In this document: positions 51,910-59,834 of the stretch, piece by piece
How the letters are laid out: each line of letters starts with the position of its first letter
How positions within the stretch are numbered: position 1 is the stretch's first letter
DNA from: Lachnospiraceae bacterium XBB2008
GTDB lineage: Bacteria > Bacillota > Clostridia > Lachnospirales > Lachnospiraceae
Assembly (NCBI GenBank): GCA_900102235.1
Contig: FMVL01000003.1
Location: 496,001 to 560,000, forward strand
Direction of reading: 5' to 3'
DNA: 64,000 nucleotides
Notes under the pieces: generated by a model
The model's input: only the letters and a program-made list of their open reading frames with translations
What the model was told of the DNA's origin: nothing
Database searches by the model: none
Translations under genes and position numbers: made by a program

Positions 51910-52917
51910 TCAATCTTCCTTTAATCTGTTCGTATATTCAGTAACCATCTCTTCATTGCCCAGAGCCTTATATACATCTATAAGTCCCAGGAGTGCCGTC
52001 TCTTTGCCGGCCTTTATACCCAGTATCGGTGTAACCTCATATGCTGCATTGAAAAACCAGATGGCAGCATTGTCATAGTCCCCGAGAGACAGATAATATG
52101 CACCGAGTTCGTCACACACCTCGGAGTTACACTCATGTGCCATGACCTTGATCACGTTATCGAACATCTGCGGTATCTCGCCGCGCATCCTGTGGTAACG
52201 CACAAGCAGAGTGCATGCTTCGATGACCTCATCCGCTGTCCTCTCGGGATCACAGGTCACTCCCTTCAGATATCCGGCAAAACTCTCGTAGTCTTCGACC
52301 GAGCCCTGCAGATAGAGTTCTCTGTCGAGGAACTTCTGAAGTCTGGAAGAAAGCTTGTTCCCGCCGGATATTATCTTCCTGAAGGTCTCAAGATCCCTGC
52401 CCGCATGCATTGATGTCGGACGGTGCGTGATGACGATATCGCTATCTATGACTATCGGATCTATATCGGGTATCTCATGGATGGGATCCTTGAATCTGAT
52501 GGGTTTGAGGCGTTTGAAAAGTTTGGCTCTCAGTTCCCTGTCAAAATTGTATACGGTACCCTGATCGAGCTGGTTGCCGTAGTACATCTGAACCACATCC
52601 ACAGCCGGATCGAGACAGAGTTTTAACGCTTCGAACGCTTTTACATTCTCGCCCTCGAGGATCTCATCCGCATCTGCCGAATAAATGTAATCGCATGTAG
52701 CGTGATCGATCGCGAAATTGCGCGCCTCGGAAAAATCTCCCGTCCATGCAAATTCATATACCTTATCGGTATATCTCCTGGCGATCTCCATGGTATCATC
52801 CGTGGAGCCGGTATCCACTATGATCAGTTCATCCCAGATCGTCCTAAGAGAATCAAGACATCTGGCGAGAACCTGTGATTCGTTTTTTACGATCATGCAC
52901 ACCGATACAGTGATCAT
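51910..52917 (-). CDS. Glycosyltransferase family 2 protein with TPR-like tail
   Basis: The GT-A domain fills about residues 1-180: SVCMIVKNESQVLARCLDSL, IIVDTGSTDDTMEIA, and the metal-binding SADADEIL. The last 130 residues are helical with TPR-like spacing (YYLSLGDYDNAAIWFFNAAYE). No membrane segment is present. Acceptor unknown; such proteins often glycosylate surface polymers or peptides. GGAGGACC precedes the ATG at 52917 (a TTG lies one codon earlier). It is the first gene of the run toward hslO and is divergent from the surface-protein gene. Confidence 0.88.
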   Translation of the reverse strand: MITVSVCMIVKNESQVLARCLDSLRTIWDELIIVDTGSTDDTMEIARRYTDKVYEFAWTGDFSEARNFAIDHATCDYIYSADADEILEGENVKAFEALKLCLDPAVDVVQMYYGNQLDQGTVYNFDRELRAKLFKRLKPIRFKDPIHEIPDIDPIVIDSDIVITHRPTSMHAGRDLETFRKIISGGNKLSSRLQKFLDRELYLQGSVEDYESFAGYLKGVTCDPERTADEVIEACTLLVRYHRMRGEIPQMFDNVIKVMAHECNSEVCDELGAYYLSLGDYDNAAIWFFNAAYEVTPILGIKAGKETALLGLIDVYKALGNEEMVTEYTNRLKED

Positions 52918-52972
52918 CAACGGTCCTCCGTTCTTTACGCAAAAACTGTAACCATTCTACACTATCCCCTCA

Positions 52973-53023
52973 GATTTGGCTATAGACATCGGCTCCCATC
53001 GGATTTGGCTATGGACATCGGCT
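52973..53023. repeat. Two direct repeats of about 22 bp, upstream of the surface-protein gene
   Basis: Copies at 52973-52994 and 53002-53023 differ at one position (GATTTGGCTAT-A/G-GACATCGGCT with A or G). The period is 29 bases. They stand between two divergent genes. An extended -10-like TGCTATCCT follows at about 53032, so they may be operators. Confidence 0.6.
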
Positions 53024-53131
53024 TTGGGATGTGCTATCCTAATCGCACCTGTTGTAAAAGAAAAATAAACCGACGGCTTATCGTTCACACGGTAGGCTGC
53101 GATTTTTTTGCATTTTACAGGAGGTTTTTTT

Positions 53132-55420
53132 ATGTGGTTAATCAACCTGAGGAGGCGGATGTTCAAGCCTCTTATGTTTCTTCTTGCCGGGATGATACTT
53201 GGCCTGGCTGTCATATATTCATGTTCGATCAGTGTATTCGCGGATGATCCCGCGCCGGGAAGAACCCCCGGGGTCGCAACCGTATCAACATCTTCACTTT
53301 CACACAGCCACCGCGGCAGTTCGGCATCGGGAGGCCAGTGTTACTCAGTCGCCGTAAGGCATCAGCACTCCGGATCTTCATCGGGCGGCGGGTGTTACAC
53401 CAGACCGCATTATCACCAGCACGGTGCCGGCTGCTACGGTACATGTAACTACGCACCGTCTGCGATCCAGTTCGTTAATATCGAAGATACGTATTGCGGT
53501 ACCCACGGCCCGACCTACAGGGCCAATTACATAATCACCGTAACACATCAGGGCAGATGCGGCACTGTGGCGGAAGACAGGCCCGGCACCGTATATTGCA
53601 ATCAATGCGGAGGCGATCCGGCCGCGGGAATGACGGGATCTCATCAGTATCTTGCATGCAACAGAGGCGGATCCGTGGAGTACTATGAACCGGCGTGCGG
53701 AAAGACCGAAGGCGTCAGTGTGGATCAGTACAACCTCGGATGCGGATTGGACAGCAGGGCATACGGCGGCATAAGCCTGACCAATACGACACCCGAATGG
53801 ACTTCGGGAAATGTCACCCTGCAGGGCGCTTTGAGCGATCCCGAAGGGGTAATATGTGCGGGAGGATACGGGCAGATGTCTTTCGGTGCCGTGTCCGGTA
53901 CGATATCAGATACGGCGGGCGACGGTATCACGGTATCGGAAAACGGTGTATATACGATGAACGTCTCCGTGGACGGATCCAAATTCGATACAGCACAGGC
54001 TTCGGTCATGCTCACGGTTGCAAACATCGACCGGACGGAACCGGGCATATCCGACACGGTCTTCGATTCGGGTGAGAACTGGCTTCGCACCAATACCGTT
54101 ACCGTAAACGCAGTCGACCTGCAGCCGGACGGGACCGCCGGATCCGGGCTTGCGGACGAAGCTTATTCCTACGACGGAGGACTTACGTGGACAAGTGACC
54201 CGACATATATCGCAGACTCAAACGGCACGGTGGATATCTCGGTAAGAGATTATTGCGGAAACATATCTTACGCCACTGCCGAGATCACCAATATAGATGA
54301 CAGGGGACCTGAAGTCAGCTACACCTATGACCCTGAAGTATGGTACGGCGACTCCGGTGAGAGGACATTTACTTTTACGGCAAGCGACGATCAGGGCGGA
54401 CTGGACGAGAAGCCTTTTTCCTATGACGGAGGACAGACCTGGACCGACTCTCCGGTCCTTCCCACCACCGAACCGGGAACCATACATGTCATAGTTAAGG
54501 ACGCTCTGGGAAATACTACTGAGCTGGAGATAGAAAACAAATGCGATGTACGCCCGGCACCCGCACCGGATCCCGTCGATCACGGAGGAAACACCGGATC
54601 GGGAGATGGCGGAAACGGAAGTGACAGCGGAGGAAATAACGGAACCGATGGTAACGGAGGTTCAGGGGACACCGGATCTCCCGGAGACTCCGGAGCAGGC
54701 GACGGTGACGCGGGAAACTCTTCTGCGGGTAATGACGGAAATAACGGTTCATCAGACAATGGCACTGATGACGGCAAAAGCGATGCAGGTGCAGGCGCAG
54801 GAGCCTCTTCATCCGGGAGCGGACATAACACCGGGAACGGAGGCGGAGGAGATCATTCTTCGGGAAGCGAAAACGGTAATGGCGGAAATGACGCAGGAGG
54901 AAGCGGTGCCGGAGACGGCACGGAAGCCTTCGGGGACGGAAACTCTTCTTCAGCAAACACATCTGACGGATCGGAAGATACCGATGCGGTCGAATATTTT
55001 GAACAGCTGCCTGCTTCATCGGCCGCTGCGGATATCAGCCGGCGTTCCGACACCATCAGCGAAACGACTCCTTTTTACAGGACCAAGGCTTTCAAGGCAG
55101 TCGCTTCGGTAAGCGGAGGAATGCTCGCTGCGGCAACGCTTTTACTTCTGTTTATGCTGTTTTACTCAGGCGTGATCATATACACCCTCGATACAGACAG
55201 ATACCGGCTGATGGGCATCCGTCCCATAAGCCGTTCCGAACGCGGTAACTGTATTCACTTAAGCAGGGAATTCATGGATAACGCTTACTCAAGCAGATAC
55301 AAACTGAAGCTGGGCAGATTCTATGTGATGAGACATAAAGACGATCTGTTCAATATTGACGCCGATGATGACTGGGTTTCGGTAAAAGTTGAAAGAGATA
55401 TCTACGTGATCCTGAAATGA
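53132..55420 (+). CDS. Large secreted, membrane-anchored Cys/His-rich and Ig-like repeat protein
   Basis: Not recognised as a named family. Signal peptide of about 37 residues ending SVFA. Then two copies of HxHxGSSxxGGxCY (around 60-95) and about a dozen Cys in CxxC-like and CGKTEG/YNLGCG motifs (to about 210). At least two Ig-like repeats follow, each with SYDGG-x-TWT (about 300-460). A Gly/Asn/Ser/Asp-rich stalk runs about 470-640, and one helix (about 670-695) is followed by a 65-residue cytoplasmic tail. AGGAGG at 53119-53124 selects the ATG at 53132. It may be a cell-surface adhesin or metal-binding protein; the cytoplasmic tail suggests signalling or coupling to the cell interior. Confidence 0.8.
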   Translation: MWLINLRRRMFKPLMFLLAGMILGLAVIYSCSISVFADDPAPGRTPGVATVSTSSLSHSHRGSSASGGQCYSVAVRHQHSGSSSGGGCYTRPHYHQHGAGCYGTCNYAPSAIQFVNIEDTYCGTHGPTYRANYIITVTHQGRCGTVAEDRPGTVYCNQCGGDPAAGMTGSHQYLACNRGGSVEYYEPACGKTEGVSVDQYNLGCGLDSRAYGGISLTNTTPEWTSGNVTLQGALSDPEGVICAGGYGQMSFGAVSGTISDTAGDGITVSENGVYTMNVSVDGSKFDTAQASVMLTVANIDRTEPGISDTVFDSGENWLRTNTVTVNAVDLQPDGTAGSGLADEAYSYDGGLTWTSDPTYIADSNGTVDISVRDYCGNISYATAEITNIDDRGPEVSYTYDPEVWYGDSGERTFTFTASDDQGGLDEKPFSYDGGQTWTDSPVLPTTEPGTIHVIVKDALGNTTELEIENKCDVRPAPAPDPVDHGGNTGSGDGGNGSDSGGNNGTDGNGGSGDTGSPGDSGAGDGDAGNSSAGNDGNNGSSDNGTDDGKSDAGAGAGASSSGSGHNTGNGGGGDHSSGSENGNGGNDAGGSGAGDGTEAFGDGNSSSANTSDGSEDTDAVEYFEQLPASSAAADISRRSDTISETTPFYRTKAFKAVASVSGGMLAAATLLLLFMLFYSGVIIYTLDTDRYRLMGIRPISRSERGNCIHLSREFMDNAYSSRYKLKLGRFYVMRHKDDLFNIDADDDWVSVKVERDIYVILK

Positions 55421-56501
55421 GGACGGGTATTAAGATCCCGGCGATCAGATAGATGCATTTCCATGCATACATACCGCCAAGCTGATAGGCATAATTAACA
55501 TTTGAATGAAACTCAGCGACATCAAATCCGCCGTTTTCGGGAAGCCGCATGCAGATCGCATATGTGACCAGATTGATGGCAAAGAAGATCGCAACATGAT
55601 GCATCATTATAGAAAAACTGTTCATGCCGATACGATCAAGTCCCCTGCCTGCCGAAGTGTCGGAAATGATCCGTGATATGCGAAGCCAGAACCATGTTCC
55701 GGTGATCACGGTAAGATACGGCACGAAACAGAATGATGCAAAAGACGTTACCCAGACAGCGCTGAAATTGAGCATGCCGTGAGCGCAGATATAGATAATA
55801 AACTGAACGATACATATAAGGCTTATGCACAACACATCCGGGATACGCTTCTCTTTTTCCTCAAGCCGGGTACGGTATAACCTGCCCAGTTCATATACGG
55901 GAAGCATGAAGAGAATGCGTCCCGGGGTCTTATATGCTCCCCAGACATGACCGTCCTGCGCCAGATAAACACATGCCATGCCTGCTGCCAGCGTGCATAT
56001 GAATACCAGGATATCGCGATCCGCATGTATGCGGCCGAGTGTCTCGTCGTTCAGTCTGATGAGTGCGAGCACTTTTCTGCCGAGAATATTCAGCACTTCG
56101 ATGATAAACAGGGCCGGAACGAACCACGCGGGGAAATTGAGGCCATACTGATGCCCTCCGAGAAAAGGTTCGATCACGAGGGTCTTAAACGAAATGGGCG
56201 TGCAGAAAGCAAACCCCTGCGATGAAAGTATTGTGGAGATGATCCCGTAGATAACGTTACAGATATAATACGGAACAAGCAGTCTTAAAGCCTTGTGACC
56301 AATATATCCGGGGATGTGTTCCTCGTTTGCGGGATCATAGAAGTATCCCGATATGAACAGGAAAACCATCACATGGAAACTGTAATAAGGAAAAAGCCCG
56401 AATACGGATAATTCGTTCATATCCAGATGTCCGAGGACTACCAGGATGATCGCTATGCCCGTCAGGATACCCATCTCGGTATTTCTTTTTTCCGTACTCA
56501 T
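55350..56501 (-). CDS. Acyltransferase family 3 membrane protein
   Basis: About ten membrane helices in 383 residues. The family pattern at the start, GILTGIAIILVVLGHLD (the catalytic His in LGH) and FHVMVFLFISGYFYD, is that of OafA/NolL-type O-acyltransferases that modify surface sugars or other exported molecules. The start ATG overlaps the lipoprotein stop as ATGA. Its last 71 bases overlap the 3' end of the surface-protein gene on the opposite strand. Confidence 0.86.
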   Translation of the reverse strand: MSTEKRNTEMGILTGIAIILVVLGHLDMNELSVFGLFPYYSFHVMVFLFISGYFYDPANEEHIPGYIGHKALRLLVPYYICNVIYGIISTILSSQGFAFCTPISFKTLVIEPFLGGHQYGLNFPAWFVPALFIIEVLNILGRKVLALIRLNDETLGRIHADRDILVFICTLAAGMACVYLAQDGHVWGAYKTPGRILFMLPVYELGRLYRTRLEEKEKRIPDVLCISLICIVQFIIYICAHGMLNFSAVWVTSFASFCFVPYLTVITGTWFWLRISRIISDTSAGRGLDRIGMNSFSIMMHHVAIFFAINLVTYAICMRLPENGGFDVAEFHSNVNYAYQLGGMYAWKCIYLIAGILIPVLISGSRRYLFQLLPKPSHHRRQY

Positions 56502-57583
56502 CAGTATATGGCCCTCACATCCGCCGGCATGTGGTCATCGCCTATGTCAAAGGACCAGATCGAATGACCGGGAAGCCTGTGCTCCGTCAGATAGTATCGT
56601 CCGTCTATGCAGCCCATGTAGTACGGCGTTCCGCCACCTACAAAATACGAATATATATCGGTGTACTTACCCTCTTCAAGATCGGAGAGTTTATCGGCAT
56701 ATATGATCGTTGCAAAATCCTGATTACCATGAACATCCGTTGAAACGGTCACATAGTATCCGCCTTCAACCGGCATGATCTGTATCATTCCTGCGAGCTG
56801 ATCCGGTACCGGATATCTGTTCTTTATCTTAAAATCCGAAAGTCTTGCTTCGATGATCTGGCTGTTGCCGGAAACGAGATACACCGAGTCGCCGTCTATG
56901 GTAAAACTGCGCACATATACTCCGTCAAGTTCACCAAGTTTCATGATGCGGCTTATGTACATATCGGTGCTTCCCGGATCGTGCGTCATCACATACATCT
57001 CACCTGTCATCGAACTCCATACATAGAAGTTTGAGTCCGTCTCATTATAGACTATGAAATGAGGTCTGGTCCCTATGCCCTCGAAGACCTGCGTGTTCTC
57101 AAATACATAGCCGTCTCTTTCAAAAACGAGCACCCTGTTTCTCTCTGTATCATCGACCAGATAAACGCTTCCGTCACTTGCGACGGTATGCCCCTTGTCG
57201 ATGTCCGAAGTCATGACAAACCATTCGTTCAACGGCTTATCGATGGTATCCGAATAAATGACCTGGTTATTGTAGCAGTCAACGATAAAAAACAGATCAT
57301 CTATCTTCGTGATCTGAGTGGGTACACTTAAGGCCGAGGCGAGATTGACTGCGGGTTCTGCGGATACTCCGTCCTCTTCACCGGATCCTGTTGAAGTTGA
57401 AGCGTTTTCGGTTGCGACCGGTGTGGCTTCTATATGTGTATCCGTGACATTCCCGCTCCCGCATCCCGAAAGCGGTACTAGCCCAAAAACTGCCGCCAAC
57501 ATACAGGCAGAAATGCGGGACATGGCCGTTCCCGTTTTATGTTTTTTCTTTTTCGTAATATCAGTCAGTTCCGAAGATCTCAT
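56501..57583 (-). CDS. Secreted lipoprotein with beta-propeller-like repeats
   Basis: Function unknown. A lipobox LSGC lies at residues 38-41 after a hydrophobic segment, and a Thr/Glu/Ser-rich linker follows. The rest consists of repeating strands such as FFIVDCYNNQVIYSD, VYLVDDTERNRVLVFERDG, FYVWSSMTGEMYVM and VYLVSGNSQIIEARL, as in NHL or six-bladed propellers. The frame begins inside the end of larC at 57583; a later ATG at 57523 would also give a full signal peptide, and neither has a strong ribosome site. It is coupled by 4 bases to the acyltransferase. Confidence 0.68.
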   Translation of the reverse strand: MRSSELTDITKKKKHKTGTAMSRISACMLAAVFGLVPLSGCGSGNVTDTHIEATPVATENASTSTGSGEEDGVSAEPAVNLASALSVPTQITKIDDLFFIVDCYNNQVIYSDTIDKPLNEWFVMTSDIDKGHTVASDGSVYLVDDTERNRVLVFERDGYVFENTQVFEGIGTRPHFIVYNETDSNFYVWSSMTGEMYVMTHDPGSTDMYISRIMKLGELDGVYVRSFTIDGDSVYLVSGNSQIIEARLSDFKIKNRYPVPDQLAGMIQIMPVEGGYYVTVSTDVHGNQDFATIIYADKLSDLEEGKYTDIYSYFVGGGTPYYMGCIDGRYYLTEHRLPGHSIWSFDIGDDHMPADVRAIY

Positions 57584-58958
57584 CTTTTACTTCACGTATG
57601 CTCATATTTTTCTGTGATGCGATCAGGGCTATATCTTCATACTCGGGCTTGGTCTTGGTCATGCCGAAGCCCTCTCCGGTCTTGAACCTGACCGGTCCCA
57701 AGGAAGTTTCCTTCGTCTCTATGCGCGTATTCATGCAATATCGCTCTATGTCACGTCGTCTGATCCCCCAGGTCGATGTATGCTTAAAGAAAAGATCCCT
57801 GATCTTTTCCTCATCTTCTGCACGGCAAAGAGCCGTCAGCACATATCCGGGGCGGTTTTTTTTCATGAATACCGGAGTGGTGTACACCTCAAGTGCTCCG
57901 CCTGCCCGCATAAGATCGGCGGCACAGGCAAGTTCCTCACCGGTCATGTCATCTATATTGGCTGACAGTTCGGTGATACCGCGCATGAGGCCTTCGGTCG
58001 CTTCAGCCGCACGTCCGTCCGCTTTGATAGCATGTCCCGCAGCGCTTACCTCTTCGGAGACCGCCGCGTGACCGATGATGGCCCTCACGCAGTTTGCGCG
58101 TTCAAACTCTTTGGTACCGCAGCCGTATCCGACACGATCCGGGATCATGAGAGGTGTATTTACATATTCCTTTACATAGTATTTGAGAAGTGCGGCACCC
58201 GTAGGTGTGAGCATCTCTCCCCTGATATCACCCGCATAGGAAGGAATGCCTTCCAGAAGATATGCGGTCGCCGGTGCGGGCACGGGAACGATGCCGTGAG
58301 CGCACTTCACTTCTCCGAAGCCGGTACGGACGGGTGAAGCCAGGATCTTACCGGGAGAAACCATCTCCATAAGCCTGCAAACACCCAGCACGTCTGCTAT
58401 CGCATCCTTCATGCCAACTTCATGGAAATGTATCTCGCTCACCTCTTTTCCGTGAGCGCGAGATTCCGCATCCGCTATCAGGCGGTATACTGCTTTTGCA
58501 TCAGCCTTGACCTTATCCGAAAACGAAGTCTTGTCTATGACCGCATCCACATCAGCCATGGAAGCGTGATGATGGTGATGGTCGTGATCATGGTCGTGAT
58601 CGTAGTGATGGTCATGATCGTGGTCGTGGTCGTGGTCATGGTCGTGGTCATGGTCGTGATCATGGTCATGATGATGGTCGTGGCCGTGATCATGATCATG
58701 ATGATGGTCGTGGCCTTGGTCCCCGGGCTGCTCCTCCTCGCCGTCGATCAATACGGACATATGCGTGCCCGCGATCCCGGCTTTAGTGTCGGGTTTTGCC
58801 ACGACCGAAACGCCCGCGATCCCGGCCGAATTCATCTCTTCGATGTATTTTCTTTTTCCTTCATCATCAAGCAGCTCATAAAGTGCGGCAGAAAGCATGT
58901 CTCCCGCCGCGCCCATTCCGCAATCGATATAAAGGATCTTACCGTTCATCTCACCCAT
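57561..58958 (-). CDS. larC: Nickel pincer cofactor biosynthesis protein LarC, with His-Asp tract
   Basis: Inserts nickel into the pyridinium bis-thiocarboxylate cofactor of lactate racemase-type enzymes, using CTP. Start YIDCGMGAAGDMLSAAL and later FHEVGMKDAIADV, TPTGAALLKYY and GYGCGTKEFERANCVR are family motifs. Between about 82 and 131 is a run of alternating His and Asp, much longer than the few histidines of typical members, presumably a nickel store. The gene is one unbroken frame, unlike the frameshifted LarC1/LarC2 of some lactobacilli. AAAGGAGACAGG precedes the start. It lies 18 bases after larB; larA and larE are not in the window. Confidence 0.92.
   Translation of the reverse strand: MGEMNGKILYIDCGMGAAGDMLSAALYELLDDEGKRKYIEEMNSAGIAGVSVVAKPDTKAGIAGTHMSVLIDGEEEQPGDQGHDHHHDHDHGHDHHHDHDHDHDHDHDHDHDHDHDHHYDHDHDHDHHHHHASMADVDAVIDKTSFSDKVKADAKAVYRLIADAESRAHGKEVSEIHFHEVGMKDAIADVLGVCRLMEMVSPGKILASPVRTGFGEVKCAHGIVPVPAPATAYLLEGIPSYAGDIRGEMLTPTGAALLKYYVKEYVNTPLMIPDRVGYGCGTKEFERANCVRAIIGHAAVSEEVSAAGHAIKADGRAAEATEGLMRGITELSANIDDMTGEELACAADLMRAGGALEVYTTPVFMKKNRPGYVLTALCRAEDEEKIRDLFFKHTSTWGIRRRDIERYCMNTRIETKETSLGPVRFKTGEGFGMTKTKPEYEDIALIASQKNMSIREVKDEIFGTD
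58567..58715. repeat. Short-period tandem tract encoding His-Asp repeats in larC
   Basis: On the plus strand alternating GTCATG, GTCGTG and GATCATG-like hexamers run for about 150 bases within larC. Its near-repetitive 6-base period is prone to in-frame length change. Confidence 0.85.
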
Positions 58959-58976
58959 ACCCTGTCTCCTTTCGGG

Positions 58977-59663
58977 TCAATCCTGAGCGGTTTCCATCCG
59001 GTTGATACGCGAAGCGCTTACCGCTGCTCCAAATCCGTTATCTATATTTACTACGCTGACACCTGCAGCGCATGAGTTGAGCATTGAAAGAAGTGCGGAT
59101 ATCCCGCCGAAGCTTGCACCGTATCCGACGCTCGTAGGCACCGCGATCACCGGGCACCCGACCAGTCCGCCTACCACGCTGGCCAAAGCACCTTCCATGC
59201 CCGCAACGACTATGAGCACCCTTGCTTTCCTGATCATATCCTCTCTGGCAAGCAGACGATGGATCCCTGCGACGCCGACATCATTGATCACATGCACACG
59301 GTTGCCAAGCACCTCTGCGGTAACAGCGGCTTCCCTGACCACACCCAGATCGCTCGTACCGGCTGATACTATCGTGATGTTTCCTGTGGGTGATTCGGGC
59401 AGTCTTCTGTCTACAACACCGATCCTGCCATCTGCATCGTAGAATACTTCGTGACCGTCCAAGCTCTTTTTCAGAAAATCCGCCTTCTCTTCGGAGATCC
59501 TGGTGAGCAGGATATTATACAGTCCCCGCTCTATCATCGCACCGACTATGCCCGCGATCTGCTCCGCAGTCTTCCCGGCGCAGTATATGACCTCCTGCAT
59601 CCCGGTCCTTTCGGTCCTGTCCAGATCTATATTCGCATATTCAAGATCAAGATTTTTATCCAT
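58977..59663 (-). CDS. larB: Nickel pincer cofactor biosynthesis protein LarB
   Basis: Carboxylates and hydrolyses nicotinate adenine dinucleotide to start the nickel-pincer cofactor. The PurE-like domain shows [76 protein letters not shown] and [23 protein letters not shown]. The N-terminal region matches the family too (about residues 1-75). The ribosome site is weak (AGG). It heads the larB-larC-lipoprotein-acyltransferase series and is divergent from the asparaginase gene. Confidence 0.93.
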   Translation of the reverse strand: MDKNLDLEYANIDLDRTERTGMQEVIYCAGKTAEQIAGIVGAMIERGLYNILLTRISEEKADFLKKSLDGHEVFYDADGRIGVVDRRLPESPTGNITIVSAGTSDLGVVREAAVTAEVLGNRVHVINDVGVAGIHRLLAREDMIRKARVLIVVAGMEGALASVVGGLVGCPVIAVPTSVGYGASFGGISALLSMLNSCAAGVSVVNIDNGFGAAVSASRINRMETAQD

Positions 59664-59683
59664 ATCGTATACCTATAAAAAAT

Positions 59684-59729
59684 ATATATGCATGGATGCA
59701 TTTCCACGTACGAATTCATGGATGAATTC
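59684..59729. repeat. Half copy of the palindromic element plus a linking palindrome
   Basis: 59688-59711 has ATGCAT-GG-ATGCATTTC-CACGTAC, which is the right half of the element with its left side replaced by an AT run. At 59712-59729 GAATTCAT-GG-ATGAATTC follows. CACGTAC (59705-59711) also pairs with GTACGTG at 59731-59737 around that palindrome. Confidence 0.55.
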
Positions 59730-59730
59730 A

Positions 59731-59768
59731 GTACGTGTCCGGAAATGAATGGATTCATTTCCACGTAC
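59731..59768. repeat. Bulged palindromic element, copy 2
   Basis: Outer arms GTACGTG and CACGTAC, one-sided bulge TCCG (59738-59741), inner arms GAAATGAAT and ATTCATTTC, and GG at the centre. The layout equals copy 1 at 33617-33656. It lies between the divergent larB and asparaginase genes. Confidence 0.7.
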
Positions 59769-59834
59769 AAGTACAAGTATAACATAAACAACCACCTATG
59801 CTATTATGATATTATCACGCAATGGAGGCATTCT

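Noticed and set aside
54516-55112. Arg/His-rich and Glu/Thr-rich frames over the surface-protein stalk
   Set aside because: Out-of-frame readings of the Gly/Asn/Ser-rich low-complexity region.
58422-59075. Plus-strand frame with a long Val/Met hydrophobic run resembling membrane helices
   Set aside because: It is the reverse strand of the His-Asp tract in larC; the hydrophobic run follows from the repeat, not from a protein.
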